Source of the DNA: Bacteroidales bacterium
GTDB lineage: Bacteria; Bacteroidota; Bacteroidia; Bacteroidales; UBA932
Direction of reading: 5' to 3'
NCBI GenBank assembly: GCA_017430365.1
Contig: JAFRNC010000006.1
Span: 1 to 64,000, forward strand
Length of the DNA stretch: 64,000 bases
Shown here: positions 33,549 to 42,330 of the stretch, in pieces
How the letters are laid out: the number at the start of each line of letters is the position of its first letter
Position numbering within the stretch: position 1 is the first letter of the stretch
The notes under the pieces: model-generated
Told to the model about the DNA's origin: nothing
The model's database searches: none
Seen by the model: only the letters and a program-made list of their open reading frames with translations
Made by a program: the position numbers and the translations under genes

Positions 33549-34150
33549 TACGTCTTAAGCATTCGTTATATTTATTGTTTTTATTGCTGACAGCCCTCAC
33601 GGGCTGCGGCATAGAGCAGCCCGGTACATCACAGGAAAACGGTCAGGAAACTCAGCTGGAGGATGCCAAAGTCCTGGTCGCCTGCTTTTCCTTCACCGGA
33701 ACCACAAAAACAGCCGCCACTACACTTTCCGGACTCAGTAATGGAACGCTTTATCTTATCGAGCCGGAAATGCCATATGGCAGTGAGAACAGCAACTATT
33801 ATGACCAGAGCACACGTGCCTATCAGGAGCAGTATGGTCCTGCATCCGCCCGTCCGGCCATCAAGAAAACCTTGGATAATGCCGATAGTTATGACATCGT
33901 CCTGCTGGGATTCCCTATCTGGTATGGGAAAGCGCCCAGGGTGGTCTTCTCCTTCCTGGATGCGTATTCCTTCAAAGGGAAGTCCGTTATCCCTTTCATT
34001 ACTTCCGGCTCGACCGGAATCTCCTCTGCTGCGTCTGAACTGAAATCCACGTATAAGGACATCAACTGGAAGACCGGCGACAGGCTCAACGGGAAATCTT
34101 CGGAGCAGTTGAAGACCTGGCTTGAATCGCTTGGAATAAAAGTAAAATAA
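33545..34150 (+). CDS. Flavodoxin lipoprotein
   Basis: A 201-residue protein with a lipoprotein signal (lipobox LTALTGC) and a flavodoxin fold: VLVACFSFTGTTK is the FMN phosphate loop, followed by LLGFPIWYGKAPRVVFSFL and IPFITSGSTG. Such exported flavodoxins often act with aldo/keto reductases and cupins. ATG 33545 overlaps the remnant above. Electron partner not known. Confidence 0.85.
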   Translation: MIRLKHSLYLLFLLLTALTGCGIEQPGTSQENGQETQLEDAKVLVACFSFTGTTKTAATTLSGLSNGTLYLIEPEMPYGSENSNYYDQSTRAYQEQYGPASARPAIKKTLDNADSYDIVLLGFPIWYGKAPRVVFSFLDAYSFKGKSVIPFITSGSTGISSAASELKSTYKDINWKTGDRLNGKSSEQLKTWLESLGIKVK

Positions 34151-34170
34151 CAATTACAACAACCGTAAAG

Positions 34171-35583
34171 ATGAAATATATCAAACACTTTACTATTATA
34201 GCATTACTTATTATGGCAATCCCTTGTAACGCCCAACTCACCATCAACATACGTTACAGCGCGCCCAAAGGTGCCGCAAAAAAATATGTGAAAGAAATGG
34301 AAGATAGCGGCATAGCTGCCAGGATCCGCGCCGTAGAAGGATGTATCCGCTACGACTACTTCTTCCCTACCGATGATCCGGAAGGTCTTCTCCTGATAGA
34401 TGAATGGGCCGACCAGGCAGCGCTGGACCGTTACCATGCTTCTCCGATGATGAAGGAGGCTGCGGCATTGCGCGAAAAATACAAACTTGGCGGCCGCCAG
34501 GTACGGATGTTCAATCCGCTGCCCCAGAATGCACAACCTGATAAGAACGCACAATCAATGGACAACTCACTTACCCCCCGTCGGCAGGGACTTGCCGTCA
34601 TCGCCGCCATGGAAGCCAGAGGAGACCAGGCGGGATTGGAAGCGGCCCTGACAGATGCTCTTGGGAACGGCCTCACCATCAGCGAGGCAAAAGAGGCACT
34701 TTCGCAACTTTATGCCTATACAGGATTCCCGCGATCCCTCAACGCCCTTGGAACCCTTCAAAAGGTGCTTGCCAAAAGGCAGGCAGATGGCATCCAGGAC
34801 GATCCCGGAAAAGATGCGGACCCGCTTCCTGCAGACTATGATGCCCTCAGGCAAGGTACCGAGGTTCAGACCCGTCTCAGTGGCCAGCCGTTCAACTACG
34901 GCTTTGTTCCGGCTACGGACTATTATCTGAAAGCCCACCTGTTCGGAGATATTTTTGCCCGCAATAATCTTTCGTTCGCCGACCGTGAGATTGTCACTGT
35001 AAGCGCTATATCTGCCCTGCCCGGTTGCGAGCCCCAGCTCGTCGCCCATGTCTCCGGCGCTCGTAATATGGGCGTGACCGACCAGGAACTCCGTGCCCTT
35101 CCCGCACTTCTGGAGGAGAAGGTTGGCATTGCTGAAGCCGGGCGGCTCCGTGCTGCACTTGCAGCAGTTATGGGCGATACGGATACCCGTGTGCAGACCG
35201 TGGATTTCTCTGTATGGCCAAAGGGTGTCCTGAATCCTTACGGACAATTCTTTACAGGAAACAGTTATCTTGCTCAGCTTGACGGCGGCCTTGCCAACGT
35301 AAGTTTCGAACCCGGCTGCCGCAACAATTGGCATATCCATCACAAGCAGGTGCAGGTGCTGATCTGCGTGGCCGGCCGTGGATGGTATCAGGAATGGGGA
35401 AAGCCTGCAGTACCCATGACTCCGGGCACTATTATCGCTATCCCGGCGGAAACCAAACACTGGCATGGTGCCGCAAAGGACAGCTGGTTCCAGCATCTTA
35501 CATATCACACTGACGTGCAGGAAGGTTCTTCCAATGAGTGGCTGGAGCCTGTGTCCGACGAGCAGTATAAAAGCATAGAGTAG
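34171..35583 (+). CDS. Exported triple fusion: ABM, carboxymuconolactone decarboxylase and cupin
   Basis: A 470-residue protein with a signal peptide (ends CNAQ). Three domains follow: an antibiotic-biosynthesis-monooxygenase-like ferredoxin fold (about 25-115, DEWADQAALDRYHASP); a carboxymuconolactone-decarboxylase helical region (about 130-330, with NLSFADREIVTVSAISAL); and a cupin (about 345-460, with NNWHIHHKQVQVL and the metal ligands H-x-H). These domains usually occur in separate proteins. It lies 20 bp after the flavodoxin and is likely an oxidative or detoxifying enzyme set. Confidence 0.85.
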   Translation: MKYIKHFTIIALLIMAIPCNAQLTINIRYSAPKGAAKKYVKEMEDSGIAARIRAVEGCIRYDYFFPTDDPEGLLLIDEWADQAALDRYHASPMMKEAAALREKYKLGGRQVRMFNPLPQNAQPDKNAQSMDNSLTPRRQGLAVIAAMEARGDQAGLEAALTDALGNGLTISEAKEALSQLYAYTGFPRSLNALGTLQKVLAKRQADGIQDDPGKDADPLPADYDALRQGTEVQTRLSGQPFNYGFVPATDYYLKAHLFGDIFARNNLSFADREIVTVSAISALPGCEPQLVAHVSGARNMGVTDQELRALPALLEEKVGIAEAGRLRAALAAVMGDTDTRVQTVDFSVWPKGVLNPYGQFFTGNSYLAQLDGGLANVSFEPGCRNNWHIHHKQVQVLICVAGRGWYQEWGKPAVPMTPGTIIAIPAETKHWHGAAKDSWFQHLTYHTDVQEGSSNEWLEPVSDEQYKSIE

Positions 35584-35586
35584 TAT

Positions 35587-36063
35587 CTATTTGTACCGCC
35601 GGAAGGAATAGATGGTCTTGAATCCCATGGATTCTTTCTGGATAACCAGTTTCGTGCGGGTCATTTCAAGGACTCTGTATGTTCCGGAAAGGCGCATTTC
35701 ATATTGGAGACCTTGAGTGAGCCAGAGTGTCTTCGTAAAACTGATAAGCTTCCTGGAGGCGTTGAAAGAGAACTGGGAGCCGTCGACATCCACATCTTTG
35801 AGGTCGAACTGCGTGAAACTTCCTTTCTTGGCAAGGGCGATGCGGGGTTCGCTCAGGGAAAGATAGAAATGTACGCCGGAGTAATCTACCTGGTTCCGTG
35901 CCGCGTTTCCGATTGAGCCTGAAGGAACAACTGCCTTGGAGTCCAGAGCCCATACGCCGTAGATGGATCCTGTGATATCTCCGGTATGATTGACGCGTGA
36001 CACTCCACAGGATGTAAACAATGCCAGGCCGACGATAACAACCGCAAACAAAAGCTTCTTCAT
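35587..36063 (-). CDS. Lipoprotein of unknown function
   Basis: A 158-residue lipoprotein with lipobox ALFTSC. The mature region contains GVWALDSKAV and several strands ending IYSFRRYK, a lipocalin-like style. ATG 36063 is taken because the signal peptide begins there (MKKLLFAVVIV). It is convergent with the fusion gene, with 3 bp between. Confidence 0.7.
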   Translation of the reverse strand: MKKLLFAVVIVGLALFTSCGVSRVNHTGDITGSIYGVWALDSKAVVPSGSIGNAARNQVDYSGVHFYLSLSEPRIALAKKGSFTQFDLKDVDVDGSQFSFNASRKLISFTKTLWLTQGLQYEMRLSGTYRVLEMTRTKLVIQKESMGFKTIYSFRRYK

Positions 36064-36154
36064 AGTAGTTCGGATTATTGGAATTAATTCTTCCGACAAG
36101 TTAATAAATAAACCCCAATAATCCAACAACCGCTAAACTGGCCGGCTTTGGCAG

Positions 36155-36289
36155 CTATTCGATTGCTGAAGTTCCTTGGATGGCTACTCCGGCTGAGAGA
36201 TCGGCTTCAGGTACGGCCATTTTGATCTGGCGTATGCCGCCGTCCACCCAGTTCTGCCTAATCGGAATCCGGGTGGATACTCATATGTA
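36155..36289 (-). pseudogene. Possible decayed C-terminal tail of the esterase
   Basis: The esterase frame stops with TGA at 36290, has a second TGA two codons later, and then stays open in the same frame for about 42 codons to TAG (36155-36157). The text is protein-like: STRIPIRQNWVDGGIRQIKM, then AVPEADLSAGVAIQGTSAIE. This suggests that the esterase, or a neighbour, once extended here. The identity of the tail is unknown. Confidence 0.4.
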
Positions 36290-38011
36290 TCACAGGTATC
36301 TAAGTTCCTTCGTCTCCGTATCCCGTGAAAAATGACGGAAGAAGTCCCAGATAAGACGGGCGGCCGGTTTGAAGTTCCAATGTCCGTAATTGTTTATTAC
36401 CATCAGGCGGATAATCGGTTTCTCGCCCTTGTAAAGTTGTCCGAACTCTATGGTTATGTCTTCGCTCTTGCCGGTATGGATGGTTGTCCTGTCCCGAAGC
36501 GCGAATCCAAAGGTCGGATCCACATCGAAATCCAGATTCCCCGTAACAGGCAATCCATTGATCGTCTCATAGATACGCCACACATTCAGGTAAGGACTGC
36601 CCTCCCAGTTTTCTTTGTTGAAATAGCGGATCGTATCGTCGTGAGTACCCACGACTGAACAGTAGCCAACTTCCACATGGCCCCTCTTCTGAATCGCTTC
36701 GTTCATCAGGGGCTCGCTGCCGTATGCATAGTAGCCCAGTCCATTCCCGGAGAATATGCCTCCTGAATGGCCCGCTACAGCCGCGAACAGATGGGATTTG
36801 CGGACGCCGAGCATATTGCTGGTCATGGCGCCGGCGGACAGTCCTTCCGCATAGATCCTCGAACCGTCGATCTGAGGATATTTCTGCCGCAGTATGCTGA
36901 TTACCGCCTCTATTCCATCCAGACCCATAGGAGCGTATCCGTTGCCTCCCTGCCACTCCATTTCCACGACCATAAAACCCTCTTCCGCGGCCAGTTCCGG
37001 GAAACCGGACGTTTCGCTCTGGGTACGTGGATCGTTGCCGTGACCGTGGAGGAGCACGACCAGAGGTACTGTGCCGGGGGCTGCGTCCCGAGCCTGTTTG
37101 GGAATATACTCATACCAGAGATATTTTTCCGGATTCTCCGGTCTGGAGGGCGCATTCATGTCTACCAGGGGATACTCTACCACATTGCGCTGTATTCCCA
37201 ATCTGTCGAACAGAGGGATGGAGACCAGTTCGAAGTTTTTCACACCCTCCGGATTGTCAATGCCACGGCTCATGTAAAAAGTGTGGAAGAGATTGTTGTA
37301 CCGATAGTTGGCACTCAGCACTTTATCCCAAGCTTCTGCGAAGAGAGTTTCCAGAGTTGCTTTTCTATCAGTGTTAACGACAACTTTCTGAAGCGGGTCT
37401 TCCGGGGCGGATTGGCTTGCCGCCTGATACGGTTTTGCCGCCTTTGCGGCATTTTTGCCACCGATGAAAGCGGGCACCGGAAGTTTACAGACTTTTCCGG
37501 GCTCGCCGTCAATCGAAACGATTCCGGCAATGGCGCCCGTGAGGTCCGTCGCCGCCAGTTGCCGGTTTAAAAAGGTGGCTCCTGAGCCGATTCCGATAAC
37601 TTTTATGTTTGTGGCCGGGCCTCCCATTCCGATCAGACGCGAAAAGTTCTCCAGATCCTGATTCTGCCACTTGTCAGAAGAAGGGTTGACGACCATGATC
37701 CTCCCGCCCAATTCCTTTACGATTCCTGTAAGATTCATTTTCCCTGCCAGTTCGAGGGCCTGCTGGTTATTCAGTTTGCCGTCCGGAAAGATGTAGAATG
37801 CAGGTCCGAATCCGGCGCGGGAATGTATGTCTCGATCGGGCAATAAATTGTAAACGAGCACAGAAGTGCCTTCAATGACTGAAAACTCATTGGCAGGGCC
37901 CTGAGGATGCATCATCCGAGGCTGGGCGGCAGCTATGACCCCGAGCAGGGATAACACAACTGCCAGCAGGAATCTGTTTGATTTTGACATAGGGTTTTGT
38001 GAAGGTTTCAT
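36290..38011 (-). CDS. PHB-depolymerase-like secreted esterase
   Basis: A 573-residue (or 566 from ATG 37990) exported protein with signal peptide (ends AAAQ). The N-terminal 230 residues have no clear motif. The C-terminal half is an alpha/beta hydrolase of the PHB-depolymerase/feruloyl esterase group: LVVLLHGHGND (oxyanion), GLSAGAM (nucleophile Ser) and NNYGHWN (His). It follows the EFR1-type gene by 7 bp, so the two are in one operon. Confidence 0.8.
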   Translation of the reverse strand: MKPSQNPMSKSNRFLLAVVLSLLGVIAAAQPRMMHPQGPANEFSVIEGTSVLVYNLLPDRDIHSRAGFGPAFYIFPDGKLNNQQALELAGKMNLTGIVKELGGRIMVVNPSSDKWQNQDLENFSRLIGMGGPATNIKVIGIGSGATFLNRQLAATDLTGAIAGIVSIDGEPGKVCKLPVPAFIGGKNAAKAAKPYQAASQSAPEDPLQKVVVNTDRKATLETLFAEAWDKVLSANYRYNNLFHTFYMSRGIDNPEGVKNFELVSIPLFDRLGIQRNVVEYPLVDMNAPSRPENPEKYLWYEYIPKQARDAAPGTVPLVVLLHGHGNDPRTQSETSGFPELAAEEGFMVVEMEWQGGNGYAPMGLDGIEAVISILRQKYPQIDGSRIYAEGLSAGAMTSNMLGVRKSHLFAAVAGHSGGIFSGNGLGYYAYGSEPLMNEAIQKRGHVEVGYCSVVGTHDDTIRYFNKENWEGSPYLNVWRIYETINGLPVTGNLDFDVDPTFGFALRDRTTIHTGKSEDITIEFGQLYKGEKPIIRLMVINNYGHWNFKPAARLIWDFFRHFSRDTETKELRYL

Positions 38012-38018
38012 AGATCAA

Positions 38019-38957
38019 TCAAATCTGGCTGTTCGCTTTGATCAGGTCGGCAAGGCTTACGTTCGGGTTACGGTAGCGGGCATTCCGGTTCGGTTCCTCC
38101 GGCTCCGGCGGTGTCGGGATTATTGAAATGGCTTTCTGCGGGCAGTTGTGGACGCATGCCAGGCAGTTTTCACATTCTCCTTCAGCCACTGAATGACCGT
38201 TGACAACTTTCCAGGAGCCATGCGGGCATACCGAGGTGCAAACACCGCACCCGATGCAGGCATCCGTGGCGAACACGATTTTTTCTGAATGGGTGACAGT
38301 GGGCCGCTGGCGGTCACGCCCGGAGGATCGGTAATATCCTTCGCAGATCATCCGGTCCATGTCTGTGACCGGAAGGATATAGTTTTCGCGCTTGTTGATG
38401 GCGGCGAGAACGGCAGATATCTTCTCTGGAATCAACTGGTTTTTCTGGTCAGCCATTTCCCTGGCTGCGTCAAAGTATGGTAAATAGGTATCGACCATTT
38501 GGATCGTGTTGATATAGTTCATCCGGAAACCGTTCTCCTTGGCCAGATTGTCCACGAATTCCGGAAAGATCGTGCTATGGGCGCCGAAAGTGCCGACGGT
38601 AAAGAAATAATCGGCCTTGAATGTGGAACGGGCGATGAAGTCCTGGACGATTGCCGGAGGAATAAAGCAGTAGACCGGGCAAACAAAGCCGATTTCTTCT
38701 GCTTCATACTCAGGATGCTCATTGTGTATCTCCTGGGAAATGCTCAGTAAGGTACCATTTTCTCCTGCGATCTGCCTCGAAACGAAAAGGCTGTTTCCGG
38801 TTGCGGAGAAGTAAAATATCAGTCGTTTATTCTTCTGGCCGTTCTTGCTTTTCTTTGCGTTTCCGCAGGCCGAGAGAACTGGAACACAGGTGGCAAGCAT
38901 GCCGAGACCTAACACTTTGAGTGCTTTTCTGCGATTGATGGGGCGGTTTTTTTCCAT
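38019..38957 (-). CDS. EFR1-type flavodoxin/ferredoxin fusion
   Basis: A 312-residue redox protein. The N-terminus combines a twin-arginine-like NRRKALK and lipobox VLSAC. A flavodoxin fold (LIFYFSATGNSLFVSRQI at about 45-62) is followed by two 4Fe-4S motifs, CIGCGVCTSVCP and CENCLACVHNCP. This is the EFR1-family layout, usually cytosolic; the export signal is less common. A -7 element (TATTTTTG, minus strand, 38970-38977) is 13 bp from the start, so the leader is very short. Confidence 0.85.
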   Translation of the reverse strand: MEKNRPINRRKALKVLGLGMLATCVPVLSACGNAKKSKNGQKNKRLIFYFSATGNSLFVSRQIAGENGTLLSISQEIHNEHPEYEAEEIGFVCPVYCFIPPAIVQDFIARSTFKADYFFTVGTFGAHSTIFPEFVDNLAKENGFRMNYINTIQMVDTYLPYFDAAREMADQKNQLIPEKISAVLAAINKRENYILPVTDMDRMICEGYYRSSGRDRQRPTVTHSEKIVFATDACIGCGVCTSVCPHGSWKVVNGHSVAEGECENCLACVHNCPQKAISIIPTPPEPEEPNRNARYRNPNVSLADLIKANSQI

Positions 38958-39124
38958 TACTTTTTTTTACAAAAATATGGCTTTCCGGCGGATGATGCAT
39001 AACACTTTTTTGCCCAATATTAACCAATATCGCAGATTTTGTATGTTTTTGTTCAATTCGTCTCTTCACTTGATCCTTGGGCCAGGCCTGCAGCTATCAT
39101 GGCGGGGTCGCTCATAATCTGTCG

Positions 39125-39436
39125 CTATTTCTTTTTTGCTTTGATCAGAACCGGCAAGGTGATCTTAATCAACTTGGTCAGATATTCCCGGTCATCGACG
39201 TCGCTGATGTAGAAATAGTCCCTGGCGCCGTCGTATGGCGGTCTCAGGACGACCTCCCTGAGTACTGTCCGGCCTGGTTCAGTCACTTTGACATATAAGT
39301 TATTGTCACAAATGAGGCCGAACAGGATGCCGTCACAATAAATGCAGTAGTCACCCATCATCTTCTTCACGTCAATCTGTCCGGCGCCTGAGCACTGGTC
39401 GATGATATATTGGACAAAGTCTGGATTGCAAGCCAT
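39125..39436 (-). CDS. TfoX/Sxy N-terminal domain protein
   Basis: A 103-residue TfoX_N-domain protein, with VKKMMGDYCIYCDGILFGLI and the later NNLYVKV segment. In gamma-proteobacteria TfoX acts in competence; the function of these short forms in Bacteroidales is not clear. It begins 2 bp after the small membrane protein gene, probably in one transcript. Confidence 0.85.
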   Translation of the reverse strand: MACNPDFVQYIIDQCSGAGQIDVKKMMGDYCIYCDGILFGLICDNNLYVKVTEPGRTVLREVVLRPPYDGARDYFYISDVDDREYLTKLIKITLPVLIKAKKK

Positions 39437-39438
39437 AC

Positions 39439-39624
39439 TCAGCGGGTATCTTTTTTCCTTTTCTCCTCCGCGACGAAGGATATCACCATGCTGGCAAGTA
39501 TCAGGGCATTGGCAATGATGCCTATGACCTTGCCGGCGACCGGACCCTTAGAAAAGAGCCAGAATACGATCAAACCTAATGCAATGGCCCCGATGGCGGT
39601 CTGGGCTATCTGTTTTTTATTCAT
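39439..39624 (-). CDS. Small two-helix membrane protein
   Basis: A 61-residue protein with two hydrophobic helices (about 8-22 and 29-48) and a charged tail EEKRKKDTR. ATG 39624 is chosen; the track upstream has no promoter. No function is known. It is upstream of the TfoX gene with a 2-bp gap. Confidence 0.65.
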   Translation of the reverse strand: MNKKQIAQTAIGAIALGLIVFWLFSKGPVAGKVIGIIANALILASMVISFVAEEKRKKDTR

Positions 39625-39842
39625 ACATGAATTTTGATTTATTGAGCACAAATCTACATAAAATCCTGCTTCCCGCCAATCTCTCCGGCGGAGGATTGGA
39701 TTGCCATTGGCCCCAATCGCATGGCTGTCGTCTTTTTCATGGCTATTGCCGAATTACCGGTTGGGCGAAAGAATGCAATTTGTCTGCTTTATTTCACTAT
39801 ATTTGTCGAACCGATAGCGGACTATAACATCAAACACACTAT

Positions 39843-40295
39843 ATGAAACTTGCAGAAGCATTGAATCAGCGGGCGGACCTGCAGAAGCGTATCGCCCAGT
39901 TGAGGGACAGACTTTCAAATAACGTAAAGGTACAGGAGGGTGACCAGCCTGCGGAAAAACCGGATGATCTGTTCAAGGAACTCGAAGGCTCCCTGAGGCA
40001 GCTTAAGGACATGATCGTATGCATCAACCGCACTAACCAGGAGACCGTATGGGAAGGCAGGACCCTGACGGAGATGATTGCGGAGAAGGACGTGATGACG
40101 ATGCATCTTGGCGCACTCCGTTCCACGCTCGAGGCGGCCAATGTCCGAAGCGACCGTTTCTCCCGCAATGAGATCAAGTTCGTCCGCACCGTCGACGTGA
40201 ACGCACTCCAGAAGAAGGTTGATGACCTGTCCCGGGATCTGAGGGAACTTGATTCCCGGCTTCAGCAGGCAAACTGGATGACAGATTTGAAGTGA
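39843..40295 (+). CDS. DIP1984 family protein
   Basis: A 150-residue helical protein of the DIP1984 group, with KLAEALNQRADLQKRI at the start, the INRTNQ segment in the middle and a coiled-coil C-terminus. The family is widespread with no settled function. TATATTTG at 39798-39805 is its -7 box. Its transcript probably runs to the terminator at 40469. Confidence 0.85.
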   Translation: MKLAEALNQRADLQKRIAQLRDRLSNNVKVQEGDQPAEKPDDLFKELEGSLRQLKDMIVCINRTNQETVWEGRTLTEMIAEKDVMTMHLGALRSTLEAANVRSDRFSRNEIKFVRTVDVNALQKKVDDLSRDLRELDSRLQQANWMTDLK

Positions 40296-40468
40296 ATTGC
40301 CTTGGCAGGGCGGGTGCACCTCCGGACGGGAGGTAAAAACGTCCAACCACACTTAAGGTGACCGGGAATCGGAGCCGTTTCCAAAACGGAATTGTCCGGC
40401 TCAGTACAGCGTACAGGCGTACATTTTACGGCGTACATCTTACTACCGCGTGCCGACTGCCAAAGCCG
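40296..40468 (+). other. Structured 3' leader or small RNA region
   Basis: Between the DIP1984 stop and the terminator lie several short inverted repeats: GGACG/CGTCC around 40322-40342, GAGCCG/CGGCTC with an inner CCGTT/AACGG hairpin around 40372-40404, and a run of GCGTACA-type repeats around 40406-40440. No frame codes for a plausible protein. It could be a 3'-UTR-derived small RNA or a decayed element. Confidence 0.4.
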
Positions 40469-40493
40469 CCTCCCCTTTCGGGGAGGTTTTTTT
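40469..40493 (+). terminator. Rho-independent terminator
   Basis: CCTCCCC, a TTTC loop, GGGGAGG, then seven T. It ends plus-strand transcription from the DIP1984 side. The opposite strand has no T-run, so it does not serve the AraC gene that ends nearby. Confidence 0.85.
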
Positions 40494-40513
40494 GTATGAC
40501 AGCCTGCCCCGAC

Positions 40514-41368
40514 TTAAATAATACGGCGCCTGTAGACCGTCGGCGATACCCCCTGGAGCCTGGAGAAGAATTTGCTTAGTGATGCCTGGTCGGAAAAGTG
40601 GAGTCGGTCGGATATCTGGGCTATGCTCAGGTTGGTCGTCCTCAGCAGAAACGCCGCTTCCATTACCAGGAACTGATTCACATAATCGATGACTGTACGC
40701 CCCGTAATCTGCCGTACGACGCGGGAGAGATAGGTCGTGGATATGTTCAGCGCATCGGCATAGAAAGCAATGTCGTGATGCTCTTCGAAATGGTCCGGCA
40801 GGAGCCGTATAAAGCCTATGAATACCTCTTCCGTCCGTCTGTGGACTTTCTCGGAAATCACTGCCTGTTCAAGTGCATTCTGAAAGTCGAGGATGAAAAT
40901 GGCGTATAAATATTGGGCGATGGCCGATTTATGCGTATTAGCCGACTGGATATAACCGGCGATCTCCTTCATCCTGTTTCCGAGCCTCTCGGCCATTTCC
41001 GGCGCCAGCGTGATAACGGGCGCGTGAAGCCGGATAATGGGCAGATATGCAATCAGGGCCATATCACGTACAGTATCCGTCTCAAGGGCCATGTGCTCAT
41101 CGACCAGCAGGCATATTCCGCTATAGTCATCCGATGCCGAAAGGATTGTGATTTCCATGCCTGGAGAGTACACATACAGGTCGTTATGTCGCAGCGTTAT
41201 TTCCTTTCCGTTATATGCGATATTCAGCCACCCTTCCAGCACCAAAGTAAATGTGTATGCTGACATGAATCCCTGAGTCCTGTTGGCCCGGAAAGTTATG
41301 GCGGCATCCGTTTGACCACAATACATCCTGCCGTCCCATCCTTCAAATGGAACAGCCCCGTGCATCAT
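40514..41368 (-). CDS. AraC-family regulator
   Basis: A 284-residue AraC regulator. The sensing part has MSAYTFTLVLEGWL and YVYSPGMEITIL. The DNA-binding part has LNISTTYLSRVVRQITGRTV and LHFSDQASLSKFFSRLQG. ATG 41368 (or the ATG one codon on) is preferred because the -7 element (TATTTTTG, minus strand, 41399-41406) leaves no room for the starts at 41395 or 41410. It is divergent from the ferritin-like gene, with a perfect palindrome between. Confidence 0.85.
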   Translation of the reverse strand: MMHGAVPFEGWDGRMYCGQTDAAITFRANRTQGFMSAYTFTLVLEGWLNIAYNGKEITLRHNDLYVYSPGMEITILSASDDYSGICLLVDEHMALETDTVRDMALIAYLPIIRLHAPVITLAPEMAERLGNRMKEIAGYIQSANTHKSAIAQYLYAIFILDFQNALEQAVISEKVHRRTEEVFIGFIRLLPDHFEEHHDIAFYADALNISTTYLSRVVRQITGRTVIDYVNQFLVMEAAFLLRTTNLSIAQISDRLHFSDQASLSKFFSRLQGVSPTVYRRRII

Positions 41369-41398
41369 AATCCATGCTTCTTTCAGAGAGTACATATA

Positions 41399-41432
41399 CA
41401 AAAATAGCAATTTGTTCCGTTTCGAACAAATT
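41399..41432. promoter_or_regulatory. Operator palindrome and AraC promoter
   Basis: AATTTGTTC (41409-41417), six bases, GAACAAATT (41424-41432): a perfect 9-bp inverted repeat. It sits directly upstream of the AraC -7 element (41399-41406, minus strand), in its -33 region, and about 40 bp before the -7 box of the ferritin-like gene (TATCTTTG, 41473-41480). It fits a site for autoregulation and control of the divergent gene. Confidence 0.6.
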
Positions 41433-41504
41433 TTGTCTCATTTGGGATATGCCAGGAACGGAGTAGAGTGTGTATCTTTGTCTTAAATTAAAACACATAT
41501 AAAA

Positions 41505-41960
41505 ATGGACAAAAAGAAAACTATAGACGCGCTTCAATTCTTCGTGACCAACCTTTCGGAAGGCGCATTCGTTCACAAACTCCAGGGACAGATCTTCAAA
41601 TCCCAGGGCTTCAACAAACTGGGTGAAAAGTATGTGGAGCATTACACTGAGGAAATGGGATGGGTGGAGAAATTCGTCGACCGCATTCTCGACCTTGGCG
41701 GCGAAGTCAAGGCCGAAGGTCAGAAAAGCCGCGAACTTATCTGCGACCCTGTCGCCTATGTCAAGGCCGACCTGGCTATCCAGGTTCCCGGTGTCGATCT
41801 TCTGCGCAAGTGCATGGAATCCCTCACGGACGACCCTACCACTTATGATATCATGAAAGCATATCTTGCTGACGAAGAGGAAGATCTCTTCTGGAGCGAG
41901 GAGCAGCTCGACCTGGTCGAAATGATCGGCGTACAAAACTGGCTTGTCAAGCAAATGTAG
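41505..41960 (+). CDS. Ferritin-like four-helix protein
   Basis: A 151-residue helical protein. Regular Glu/His positions, such as EHYTEEMGWVEKF, then MKAYLADEEEDLFWSEEQ, fit a ferritin-like di-iron four-helix bundle of the bacterioferritin/Dps-like group. The exact subfamily is unclear. It could store iron or handle peroxide. The -7 box at 41473-41480 and the divergent AraC gene suggest specific control. Confidence 0.75.
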   Translation: MDKKKTIDALQFFVTNLSEGAFVHKLQGQIFKSQGFNKLGEKYVEHYTEEMGWVEKFVDRILDLGGEVKAEGQKSRELICDPVAYVKADLAIQVPGVDLLRKCMESLTDDPTTYDIMKAYLADEEEDLFWSEEQLDLVEMIGVQNWLVKQM

Positions 41961-42005
41961 GCGTAGCCGACCAAGGGGCATTATCAACCGTCAATATCTG
42001 AAGCC

Positions 42006-42179
42006 ATGAAAGAACAAGTACTCAAAGCAATGCGCGATGCCGGAAAACCTGTCTCAGCCGGTGATGTGACCAAGGCGCTCGGGGCCGACCGCAAAGAAGT
42101 GGACAAGGCTTTCGCCGAACTCAAGAAGGAAGGCGCCATCGTCTCCCCTGTCCGCTGCAAGTGGGAACCTGCGAAATAA
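42006..42179 (+). CDS. Small winged-helix-like protein
   Basis: A 57-residue protein, MKEQVLKAMRDAGKPVSAGD onward, with the pattern of one winged helix: a first helix, KPVSAGDVTKALG, a recognition helix KEVDKAFAELKKEGAI and a wing VSPVRCKWEP. It follows the ferritin-like gene by 45 bp and precedes a strong terminator, so the two probably share a transcript. It may bind DNA or, like similar mini-proteins, act by protein contact. Confidence 0.75.
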   Translation: MKEQVLKAMRDAGKPVSAGDVTKALGADRKEVDKAFAELKKEGAIVSPVRCKWEPAK

Positions 42180-42201
42180 CTCCTTTTGGGAGATAAAGCC
42201 T

Positions 42202-42237
42202 AAGCCCCGACCCAGTGATTGGATGTCGGGGCTTTTT
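42202..42237 (+). terminator. Rho-independent terminator
   Basis: AAGCCCCGAC (42202-42211) pairs perfectly with GTCGGGGCTT (42225-42234), followed by TTT. It ends the ferritin-like/winged-helix transcript. Confidence 0.9.
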
Positions 42238-42330
42238 GCATATCCGTTCCGGTAAAACAGAACAGATCAGGGAGGTGTTGCGTAAAACTCTTCTGTGTCT
42301 TATCTTTGTAATCAAAGAACAATCAGCCAT

